DNA from: Nitrospirota bacterium
GTDB lineage: Bacteria; Nitrospirota; Nitrospiria; Nitrospirales; UBA8639
Length of the DNA stretch: 64,000 nt
Direction: 5' to 3'
NCBI GenBank assembly: GCA_027623995.1
Contig: JAQBUF010000009.1
Coordinates: 1-64,000 of the forward strand
In this document: positions 55,641 through 63,066 of the stretch, one piece after another
How positions within the stretch are numbered: the first letter of the stretch is position 1
Layout of the letters: each line of letters opens with the position of its first letter
Notes under the pieces: model-generated
What the model was told of the DNA's origin: nothing
Databases searched by the model: none
The model's input: the letters and a program-made list of their open reading frames with translations, nothing else
Made by a program: the position numbers and the translations under genes

Positions 55641-58600
55641 GTGCCCACCAAACCCGAATTCGTCCACCTTCATCTGCACACCCATTACAGCCTGCTGGAT
55701 GGCGCAAACCAGCTCAACCCATTGATCAATCAAGTCCGAGATTTCGGGCAAACCGCCGTGGCCATGACTGATCACGGCAACCTCTTTGGCGCCATTGAAT
55801 TCTATCAGAAGGCGAAGGCTCAAGGAGTCAAACCCATTATCGGATGCGAAGCGTACCTCGCCCCAGGCAACCGCCGGCAACGGGAAGGTCTCCTCGCGCA
55901 CAATGACTATTATCACCTGATCCTCCTTGCCACGAATTTGAAGGGCTACCACAACCTGATCAAGCTTTCGAGTAAAGCCTATCTCGAAGGATTCTATTAC
56001 AAGCCCCGCATGGACAAAGAACTCCTCCAAGAACATCATGAAGGCATCATTGCGTTATCGGGTTGCTTAAGCGGCGAAGTCCCTCAACTGATTGGCAAAG
56101 AAGACATGGAAGCCGCCAGTCGCACGGCAGGCGAATATCAAGAAATTTTTGGCAAGGACCATTACTACCTTGAAGTCCAGGCCAACGGCCTTGACCAACA
56201 ATTGATAGCCAATCGAGGCCTGATCGACATCCATAAAAAGCTCGGCATCCCCATGGTCGGCACCAACGATTGCCATTACCTCAATAAAGAAGATGCCAGG
56301 CCACACGAAATCATGCTGTGCTTGCAGACCGGCAAGACCTTAAAAGATACCAACCGTATGAAGTTCGATACGGACCAGCTCTATGTAAAATCAACAGAAG
56401 AGATGGTTGCGGATTTTTCCGAGGTACACGAAGCGGTGCTTAACACCAGTCGCATCGCCGAAATTTGTAATCTTGAATTATCCTTTGGCACGACATACCT
56501 TCCCCATTACCATCCACCCAAAGGCATGAACCGCGAACAGTATTTGCAAAAACTGTCGGAAGACGGCCTGACCGAACGACTGCGCACTCGCCCATCTGGC
56601 CTTCCTCGGGATATCTATGACCTTCGGCTCAAAGAAGAATTAGCCGTACTGTCGACCATGGGCTACGCGGGATACTTCCTCATCGTCTGGGACATCATCA
56701 ATTTCGCCCGTTCGCGCAACATTCCCGTTGGACCAGGACGCGGATCGGCAGCCGGCAGTCTCATCGCCTATGCATTGCGCATCACTGACCTCGATCCTCT
56801 TGCCTATAACTTGCTCTTTGAACGATTCCTCAATCCTGAACGTGTCAGCATGCCGGATATCGACATGGACTTTTGCCAAGATCGACGAGGTGAAGTCATC
56901 AACTACGTCATCGATAAATATGGCGAAGATCATGTCTGCCAAATCATCACGTTTGGAACCTTAGGTGCGAAGGCCGCGATTCGAGACGTCGGTCGGGTGA
57001 TGGATATTCCTTACGCCGAAGTAGATCGCGTGGCCAAACTCGTACCCACACAGTTGAACATCACGTTAAAGGAAGCGTTGGCCCAAGAACCCAAGCTTCA
57101 AGAGGCCGTCGATAGCGACCCTCGCATGACCGAACTCATGGCCACAGCCCAAAGGTTAGAGGGATTGGCTCGACATGCTTCGACCCACGCGGCCGGTGTG
57201 GTCATCTCACAAGAACCCCTGATGGAACATGTCCCACTGTACAAGACGGCCAACGGCGAAGTCGTGACGCAATATTCCATGACTGACATCGAAAAAGTGG
57301 GGCTCGTCAAGTTCGACTTCTTGGGGCTAAAAACCCTCACCATGATTCATGATGCGGTGAACATGGTGAATCAAGGACGTCCTCCAGACCAAGCCATAGA
57401 TCTTGATCACCAAGCACCAGCTGATGGCGCCACCTATGCGCTACTCGCATCTGGTAAAACCACGGGCATCTTCCAACTAGAAAGTTCAGGGATGCGCAAT
57501 CTGCTGGTGCGCATTAAGCCAGAATATTTTGAAGACCTCATCGCCATCTTAGCCCTCTATCGACCAGGCCCACTGGAAAGTGGCATGGTCGATGACTTCA
57601 TTAAACGTAAACGTGATCCCTCGAAAATCGAATACGACGCGCCAGAGCTGGAACCCCTGCTTAAAGAAACCTACGGGGTCATCGTCTACCAAGAGCAAGT
57701 CATGGCGATCGCGAATCGCATGGCTAAATTCAGCCTAGGCCAAGCCGATTTACTGCGCCGGGCCATGGGCAAGAAAAAACCTGAGGAGATGGCCAAGCAA
57801 AAAGAGCTATTTATTGAAGGCTCCACCAAGAACGGGTTTACCGCGAAGAAGGCCGAAAAGATTTTTGACCAAATGGCCTACTTCGCCGGCTATGGCTTTA
57901 ATAAATCCCACTCGGCGGCCTATGCGCTCGTGACCTTCCAAACGGCTTTTTTGAAAGCCAATTATCCCGTCGAATTTATGGCCGCCCTACTCACCATAGA
58001 AATGGGTAACACCGACAAGATGGTAGGCTATTTCACCGAATGCCGAGAACTGGGCATTCCGATTCTTCCGCCCGACGTCAACGAAAGCCAGAAGAACTTC
58101 ACGGTGGTCGGAAACAGCATTCGCTTCGGACTCGCGGCCATAAAAAACGTGGGCGGTGGTGCGGTGGAATCCATCATTGCGACCCGCGAGGAAGATGGTC
58201 CCTTTTCCTCGTTTTTTGATTTTTGCAGCCGCATTGATTCGCAGAAAGTGAATAAACGTGTGTCCGAAGGCCTGATCAAAGTCGGAGCCTTTGACTCAAC
58301 AAAAGCCGTCAGAGCACAACTCATGGCTGGCATGGACCAAGTCCTTGAAGAAGCCTCGGCCATTCAACGCGAGCGCCAACTGGGACAAACAAGTTTATTC
58401 TCGGCGTTCGATGAAGAGCAGGCCACTTCGTCCACAGGAAGCACCTGGTCTCGCCCACTGCCACCAGTGGCCGAATGGTCGCAGGATCAATTACTACAAT
58501 ACGAACGACAGCTCACAGGGTTTTATATCACCGCTCACCCGCTTGCCCAGCATGCGGAATCCATGCGACTGCTTTCCACACATCACACCGGCACCTTGCA

Positions 58601-59120
58601 CGAAGCCCCGGAAGGCAAAGACGTTAAACTCTGTGGCGTGATCGGCAATATCAAAGGCACCACGACAAAAAAAGGTGACCGCATGGCCTATCTGCAAGTT
58701 GAAGACTTGCAGGGGTTGGTCGAAGTGATTGTCTTTCCCCAACTCTTTAAAGACTGTGAACATTTCATCGTCGCCGATGCGGTGATTCATATCACCGGCA
58801 CCGTCGACAAAATGGATACGGGTTCCCGTATCAAAGCCACCAAACTTGAACCGCTCAATGAACTGCAAGCCAAAACCGTGAAACGCGTCACGCTTCGCCT
58901 GAAAGAACATGAGGACACTTGGGGCCACTTGCCCAAACTCCAGGAAGTCCTTCGCAAGCACCCTGGGGCCGCGCCCATTGCCTTTCAGTTTCTCTTAAAC
59001 TCGAATATCGAAGCCGATAGCGCCCCCATTCCTGACCTGATGGTGATGCCCAGTGAGCATTTGGTCAATGACATAGAACAAATTTTGGGGAAAGAATCAG
59101 TGACCTTCCACCATGCGTAA
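55641..59120 (+). CDS. dnaE: DNA polymerase III alpha subunit
   Basis: 1159 residues from GTG 55641 (AGGA 8 nt upstream). N-terminal PHP domain (HLHTHYSLLDGANQ, MTDHGNLFG), then the polymerase palm with GPGRGSAAGS and PDIDMDFCQDRR holding catalytic aspartates, the YQEQVM and GYGFNKSHSAAYA segments, and a C-terminal OB-fold (LCGVIGNIKGTTTKKGDRMAYLQVEDLQG). It replicates the chromosome. accA follows 15 bp downstream. Confidence 0.98.
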   Translation: MPTKPEFVHLHLHTHYSLLDGANQLNPLINQVRDFGQTAVAMTDHGNLFGAIEFYQKAKAQGVKPIIGCEAYLAPGNRRQREGLLAHNDYYHLILLATNLKGYHNLIKLSSKAYLEGFYYKPRMDKELLQEHHEGIIALSGCLSGEVPQLIGKEDMEAASRTAGEYQEIFGKDHYYLEVQANGLDQQLIANRGLIDIHKKLGIPMVGTNDCHYLNKEDARPHEIMLCLQTGKTLKDTNRMKFDTDQLYVKSTEEMVADFSEVHEAVLNTSRIAEICNLELSFGTTYLPHYHPPKGMNREQYLQKLSEDGLTERLRTRPSGLPRDIYDLRLKEELAVLSTMGYAGYFLIVWDIINFARSRNIPVGPGRGSAAGSLIAYALRITDLDPLAYNLLFERFLNPERVSMPDIDMDFCQDRRGEVINYVIDKYGEDHVCQIITFGTLGAKAAIRDVGRVMDIPYAEVDRVAKLVPTQLNITLKEALAQEPKLQEAVDSDPRMTELMATAQRLEGLARHASTHAAGVVISQEPLMEHVPLYKTANGEVVTQYSMTDIEKVGLVKFDFLGLKTLTMIHDAVNMVNQGRPPDQAIDLDHQAPADGATYALLASGKTTGIFQLESSGMRNLLVRIKPEYFEDLIAILALYRPGPLESGMVDDFIKRKRDPSKIEYDAPELEPLLKETYGVIVYQEQVMAIANRMAKFSLGQADLLRRAMGKKKPEEMAKQKELFIEGSTKNGFTAKKAEKIFDQMAYFAGYGFNKSHSAAYALVTFQTAFLKANYPVEFMAALLTIEMGNTDKMVGYFTECRELGIPILPPDVNESQKNFTVVGNSIRFGLAAIKNVGGGAVESIIATREEDGPFSSFFDFCSRIDSQKVNKRVSEGLIKVGAFDSTKAVRAQLMAGMDQVLEEASAIQRERQLGQTSLFSAFDEEQATSSTGSTWSRPLPPVAEWSQDQLLQYERQLTGFYITAHPLAQHAESMRLLSTHHTGTLHEAPEGKDVKLCGVIGNIKGTTTKKGDRMAYLQVEDLQGLVEVIVFPQLFKDCEHFIVADAVIHITGTVDKMDTGSRIKATKLEPLNELQAKTVKRVTLRLKEHEDTWGHLPKLQEVLRKHPGAAPIAFQFLLNSNIEADSAPIPDLMVMPSEHLVNDIEQILGKESVTFHHA

Positions 59121-59135
59121 AGGGTAAGTCCACAC

Positions 59136-60086
59136 ATGCGAGATTTTTTAGAATTTGAAAAGCCCCTCAAAGAATTGGAAGAACGCATTGAAAAAGTGAG
59201 CAAGTCCAGCTCCGAGAAGAAAGGTGTGCCTCGCCTCCTCCGCATGTTGCAAGGTCAGTTATCCAAGAAAGAAACAGAAATATTTGGCAACCTCACCCCA
59301 TGGCAACAAGCGCAAATCGCGCGTCACACACAACGGCCGTCTACGCTCAAATACATCAGTGCGTTTTGTGAGGATTTCATCGAATTGCACGGAGATCGAA
59401 ACTTTGGCGACGATCAAGCCATCGTGGGCGGGTTTGCCACGTTCGACGGTCGCACGATCTGCGTCATCGGCCATGAAAAAGGCCAAGGCGTCAAAGCCCG
59501 AGTCAAACGAAACTTCGGCATGCCCAATCCCGAAGGCTATCGAAAAGCGCTTCGCCTCATGAAGCTCGCAGAAAAATTCGATCGACCCGTCGTCACCTTC
59601 ATAGATACCCCAGGAGCCTACCCCGGCGTGGGAGCCGAAGAACGCGGCCAAGCCGAAGCCATTGCCCGTAACCTCTTTGTGATGGCGAGACTCCAAGTCC
59701 CGATTATTGCAGTGATTGCTGGCGAAGGAGGAAGCGGTGGGGCATTGGCACTAGGTGTCGCAGACCGTGTTCTTATATTGGAAAATTCGATCTACTCGGT
59801 GATTTCACCAGAGGGCTGTGCGGCTATTTTGTGGAACGATCCCACCAAAGCCCCTGAGGCCGCCGCTGCCTTGAAAATGAACGGCGCGGACTTATTGAAA
59901 CTCGGAATTGTCGATGAAGTCATTCCCGAACCCTTAGGAGGCGCCCATCGAGACCCCGACGTCATGGCCCAACACTTGGCAAAATCCATTCAAACCCATC
60001 TCAAACAATTAGTGGGTCTGAAAAAAGACAAACTCGTTGCCGCCCGAGAAGAGAAATATCGCCGCATGTCAGCGCTCGCCAGCTAG
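59136..60086 (+). CDS. accA: Acetyl-CoA carboxylase carboxyltransferase alpha subunit
   Basis: 316 residues. FEKPLKELEERIEKV at the N-terminus, then GDDQAIVGGFATFDGR, FIDTPGAYPGVGAEERGQAEAIARNL and GEGGSGGALALGVADRVL, the AccA oxyanion motifs. With AccD it transfers the carboxyl group from biotin to acetyl-CoA. Follows dnaE, a common pairing. Confidence 0.97.
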   Translation: MRDFLEFEKPLKELEERIEKVSKSSSEKKGVPRLLRMLQGQLSKKETEIFGNLTPWQQAQIARHTQRPSTLKYISAFCEDFIELHGDRNFGDDQAIVGGFATFDGRTICVIGHEKGQGVKARVKRNFGMPNPEGYRKALRLMKLAEKFDRPVVTFIDTPGAYPGVGAEERGQAEAIARNLFVMARLQVPIIAVIAGEGGSGGALALGVADRVLILENSIYSVISPEGCAAILWNDPTKAPEAAAALKMNGADLLKLGIVDEVIPEPLGGAHRDPDVMAQHLAKSIQTHLKQLVGLKKDKLVAAREEKYRRMSALAS

Positions 60087-60141
60087 TAGCTTCAGGTAAC
60101 TCTTCTTCCTGTTCCCTTCCACTGATGTAACATGCCGCTAA

Positions 60142-60376
60142 GGAATTAATAGATGCAGGGTTTCGCCCCTGCAGACGAGTCCCTTTTGTTTCGGCAAAAG
60201 TGACCAAAACCATTTCCGCCCGTGCGCGCCCTCCGGGGAAGCTCCGCCTCCGTCCCGAATAAAATGGCGAGGGAACTCGCGGAGTTTATCCTGGGTCCTT
60301 CCCGAAGGACTCAAACAGCCCTCGCCGAAAAGCCGATTCGGGACTACGGCTCCGCCGCGCACGAAGGCGAGAGAAG
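60142..60376 (+). repeat. Dispersed intergenic repeat, copy 2 (long form)
   Basis: Opens like copy 1 (TTAATAGATGCAGGG then the GCAGGG/CCCTGC palindrome). The central hairpin GTCCCTTTTG (60179-60188) and CAAAAGTGAC (60195-60204) has one mismatch. The inner section shares ATTTCCGCCCGTGCGCG with copy 1 and then has a different inner hairpin-rich part before the common CGGCTCCGCCGCG end. It marks the left edge of the accessory region after accA. Confidence 0.8.
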
Positions 60377-60464
60377 AAATTCAAAAAACTCGCTTTTAAA
60401 CAGGGAGCGGGGAGGTGAAATCCTAATAATAGCTAATCCTCACGGTTGACCTAAATCCCTCTGC

Positions 60465-60857
60465 TCACTCAAGTTGACGTAGTGCTTCCTCTAAAAGGTC
60501 CCCCTCTGTCGCACTGCCTTGCTCAATACGTTTCAGAATATCAACCGTCCGAATAGTATTCGTGATGTGACCACGGAATTCCCTAATTTCGGCTAGGAAT
60601 GCGTCTCCTTTGTTAAAGCAAGACTTCTCCGCTTCGTCAACCAATGAAAGCGCTTCCCGACACTTTGCCAAACAATTTTCAAGGACAGAAATTTTTTGAT
60701 TCTTTTCTTCTGGATTGATTTGCCCATGACAAAATCTTTCTGCTGCCAGACCAGAGTCAATTGCAATCTCAGACATCTGGTCACATCCCTCACCGGCTAA
60801 TGCAATTCCTAAGGTCGTGGTTAATAGAAAAAAACTAACAGGGATTAATATTTGCAT
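60465..60857 (-). CDS. Small secreted Cys-containing protein of unknown function
   Basis: 130 residues. A signal peptide (LIPVSFFLLTTTLGIALAGEG) is followed by a helical, acidic body with cysteines at about 25, 43, 62, 66 and 80, including ENCLAKCREA. No family recognised. It lies between repeat copies 2 and 3 with the DUF1780-like gene. Confidence 0.65.
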   Translation of the reverse strand: MQILIPVSFFLLTTTLGIALAGEGCDQMSEIAIDSGLAAERFCHGQINPEEKNQKISVLENCLAKCREALSLVDEAEKSCFNKGDAFLAEIREFRGHITNTIRTVDILKRIEQGSATEGDLLEEALRQLE

Positions 60858-60927
60858 GAGGAAAAGTATATCAGAAATTTTAAATTAGTGGCCTAACAAT
60901 GACGATCCAACCTTGTTCCATATTGAA

Positions 60928-61506
60928 TCAATTAATAATCTTGCCAGCATTTGCATGTAAAAATTCTGGACTATTAGGATCCGCGAATAGCACTCCACAG
61001 TAGCTATTGGTGACTAAAGATACCGATCGAAAGACCTCCCCATTTGCCAAAATCTTGTTGAACGGTCCCGATATCTCATTATTGGAATAATTGAAATAAA
61101 AAAGGAGATCAAGGGAGGCACGCTCACTGGGACCATACTTGTTCGTAAGTTTCTTCACCGCCACCTCAACCTTAAATACAATGTCTTGCCACGGTATGCT
61201 CCAAGACGTATAGGATTCAATCAAGTCCTCCAGTGATTGTGCTAAATCAATTGCCTTCCTTTGTTTTTTCAACTTATCACCCCTTCTGTAATCTTCCTCT
61301 AATAGCTCTTTGACCTGAAACCTTGCGTTACGAAATTCAATATCAACCGGCTCCTCTCCCACAACAAGTTCCCCATTTTGGAAGGGAATGCACAGAACTT
61401 CCAGAAGTCGACCCACGACCCACTTTTCTCGTTCAGGTTTATTTTGATCTCGAGGTTGCAGAATTGACTCCTCTAAAGCGCGGTAATATGGTTCTTTCCA
61501 GTTCAT
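60928..61506 (-). CDS. DUF1780-like putative endonuclease-fold protein
   Basis: About 192 residues from ATG 61506; the frame stays open into repeat copy 3 (to 61536). The segment VDIEFRNARFQVKELLEEDYRRGD resembles DUF1780 and fits a PD-(D/E)xK layout (Asp, then QVKE). LDLLFYFNYSN follows later, and a final SVSLVTNSYCGVLFADPNSPEFL. Nuclease activity is inferred, not shown. Confidence 0.6.
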   Translation of the reverse strand: MNWKEPYYRALEESILQPRDQNKPEREKWVVGRLLEVLCIPFQNGELVVGEEPVDIEFRNARFQVKELLEEDYRRGDKLKKQRKAIDLAQSLEDLIESYTSWSIPWQDIVFKVEVAVKKLTNKYGPSERASLDLLFYFNYSNNEISGPFNKILANGEVFRSVSLVTNSYCGVLFADPNSPEFLHANAGKIIN

Positions 61507-61539
61507 AGTTCTTGATTTTCCCTTGGTTGACTCCACGCG

Positions 61540-61757
61540 TTGGGGGCGGCTGGGCCGGCGGCCCGAATCTCACCCGTCTGGCGAAGACTGTTTGAGCGGA
61601 GCGAGTTTCTGATCCATCTTGATTCGGGGTGGTGGACCAGGCACCCTGGAGATCCTGCTGCTTTGAGCAGGATCGGAGGGGCCGCGCACGGGCGGACATG
61701 GTTTTGGGTCCTTTTGCCGAAACAAAAGGACCTCGTCGCACGGGGGCGAAACCCTGC
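61540..61757 (-). repeat. Dispersed intergenic repeat, copy 3 (long form, minus strand)
   Basis: Reverse orientation. The hairpin GGTCCTTTTG (61707-61716), loop CCGAAA, CAAAAGGACC (61723-61732) is identical to copy 1. A stretch of about 44 bp (near 61585-61630) matches copy 1 with one difference. It also carries an extra small hairpin (TCCTGCT...AGCAGGA). It seems to cut the 5' end of a gene at 61758-61848. Confidence 0.8.
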
Positions 61758-61848
61758 TATTTTTAAATGCACTTCTAAGCACTGCTGATAGTTCAAGGTC
61801 ACCGTCTAGTATCCATTCACAAGATGGAACACTTATAGGAACGCCCAT
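61758..61848 (-). pseudogene. 5' stub of an unknown gene ending in the repeat
   Basis: The frame from ATG 61848 (MGVPISVPSCEWILDGDL...) reads as a plausible protein start for about 31 codons and then runs into repeat copy 3, where the frame stays open by chance for another 60 codons. No family is recognised from so short a piece. Confidence 0.35.
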
Positions 61849-61904
61849 TAATTCGGATTTTCTTTGATCTCGCGTTACGCTATTCCGCTCTCATCCGACA
61901 TGAA

Positions 61905-62201
61905 TTATGTGCTAGGAAATTCTCGATGAGGAATGGGTGGGGTAGGATACCGGCCAAATTTCAAATTCCAATACGCCCAGGATCGGCCATCAAAGATTCC
62001 AGGCGGAGCGCCCGCGAGCGCCTCTTTCAAATCTTCATCAGAAAGATATTGCCTCAAAATTTTCATATCCTCATGCGTGCCATACGTCATCGCATAGGCG
62101 GAAAAACGAATGGGATCAGCTAACGCTTGATTGGGATCTTCAAACCACACAACCCTCCGCGCTATCCCAGTAAGTTCCGTCGTCAAGGGTAAGGCTTTCA
62201 T
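61905..62201 (-). CDS. Small partner protein of the AbiEii-like gene
   Basis: 98 residues, starting with a 4-bp overlap (ATGA) with the AbiEii-like gene. Pattern VVWFEDPNQALADPIRFSAY then DMKILRQYLSDEDLKEAL and SWAYWNLKFGRYP resembles small proteins (DUF6922-like) found next to AbiEii/AbiGii nucleotidyltransferases. It may be the antitoxin-like or regulatory half. The family match is from memory and uncertain. Confidence 0.55.
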   Translation of the reverse strand: MKALPLTTELTGIARRVVWFEDPNQALADPIRFSAYAMTYGTHEDMKILRQYLSDEDLKEALAGAPPGIFDGRSWAYWNLKFGRYPTPPIPHREFPST

Positions 62202-62563
62202 GGCTCTTCCTCTTCCCGATCAATCAAAGATTGTTCCTGGGCCCGCTGGAGTACTGGGAGCCGGTCAAGATCAACCTCTTGCACCGCTGAGGCAAGTTCA
62301 TCGCGGACGTGTTGTGGCAAGATGTGAAGATTCCCATCTTCATAATACGAAAGGGCCTTTAGCGTAATTTGTGGATTGAAGCTTTGCCCATAAATCTGTC
62401 GAGCGGCGGCTAAGGCTCCTGGCAAATCCACGACTCCTCGATCAATCATCGCGTGAAGATCGAGATAATCCTTAGCCTCAGCACGTTTTTGAACAACGGC
62501 CGCTTTCATTCCAGCCAAATCAATCAGGGATGCTACTTTCACTTGATTCCCAGGAGCAATCAA
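62198..62563 (-). CDS. AbiEii-like nucleotidyltransferase, C-terminal part after an in-frame amber
   Basis: 121 codons starting at an ATT-rich stretch with no clear start. It is in the same frame as 62585-62887, separated by TAG at 62585-62587 and 7 open codons. VKVASLIDLAGMKAAVVQKRAEAKDYLDLHAMI is the conserved AbiEii C-terminal segment. The combined gene is 230 codons. Confidence 0.7.
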   Translation of the reverse strand: MIAPGNQVKVASLIDLAGMKAAVVQKRAEAKDYLDLHAMIDRGVVDLPGALAAARQIYGQSFNPQITLKALSYYEDGNLHILPQHVRDELASAVQEVDLDRLPVLQRAQEQSLIDREEEEP

Positions 62564-62584
62564 TGGCTGTTCTATTGGTTGGAT

Positions 62585-62887
62585 CTATGGCAGTCCAAAG
62601 AAGGAAATCTGTACCGGCCCTCCCCGCTCCACCAAACACGTCAGGGTATTGGGTGCTTTTTGCAAAACCTCGGCATCATGAAGGAATGGAAGGACCTGTT
62701 GCAGAGAATCAGGATCAAAAGCTTCTTTCCCAAAGAAATCAAAATCAATCGAAGCACGGTGACCTAGATGTAACGCGATGGCCGTCCCACCATAGAGCAC
62801 AAAGGTAGAGGGCATCTCTACGAATTCCTCCCATAGGCGACGCTGTGCCGTGGGGAGAATCTCAACCTTCGGGGAAAACTTACTCAT
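62585..62887 (-). CDS. AbiEii-like nucleotidyltransferase, N-terminal part
   Basis: 100 codons. The nucleotidyltransferase core reads FVLYGGTAIALHLGHRASIDFDFFG, with GGTA and then R-x-S-x-D-x-D, the metal-binding pattern of the DNA-polymerase-beta-like fold. AbiEii/MenT-like enzymes transfer nucleotides to tRNA or other targets as toxins. The frame ends at TAG after ISFFGLP and continues in frame (62198-62563). The N-terminal piece holds the active site but lacks the helical C-terminal domain. Confidence 0.75.
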   Translation of the reverse strand: MSKFSPKVEILPTAQRRLWEEFVEMPSTFVLYGGTAIALHLGHRASIDFDFFGKEAFDPDSLQQVLPFLHDAEVLQKAPNTLTCLVERGGPVQISFFGLP

Positions 62888-62968
62888 GGCTCAAGTATAT
62901 TCTTTCAGCGCGTTAGGTGGTAGTGGAAATCTAAATTTTATGTAGGGATTAGGGCCGGTCAATAATTA

Positions 62969-63044
62969 TGTGGGGTGTCGCCCCCACACGGCGAGTCCCT
63001 TTTGCCGAAACAAAAGGGACTCGTCGGCGGGGACGAAACCCTGC
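62969..63044. repeat. Dispersed intergenic repeat, copy 5 (short inverted form)
   Basis: Two inverted terminal modules. The central hairpin is the longest of the family: CGAGTCCCTTTTG (62992-63004), loop CCGAAA, CAAAAGGGACTCG (63011-63023), a perfect 13-bp stem. A side palindrome TGTGGGG/CCCCACA lies at 62969-62987. The right end (GGACGAAACCCTGC) is the inverse of the left end of copy 1. It separates the AbiEii-like unit from the hydantoinase gene. Confidence 0.8.
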
Positions 63045-63066
63045 TTCTAAAATGAAAGCTGCCACC

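Noticed and set aside
61503-61848. Long minus frames through repeat copy 3
   Set aside because: Same reason; only the first 31 codons from 61848 lie outside the repeat.
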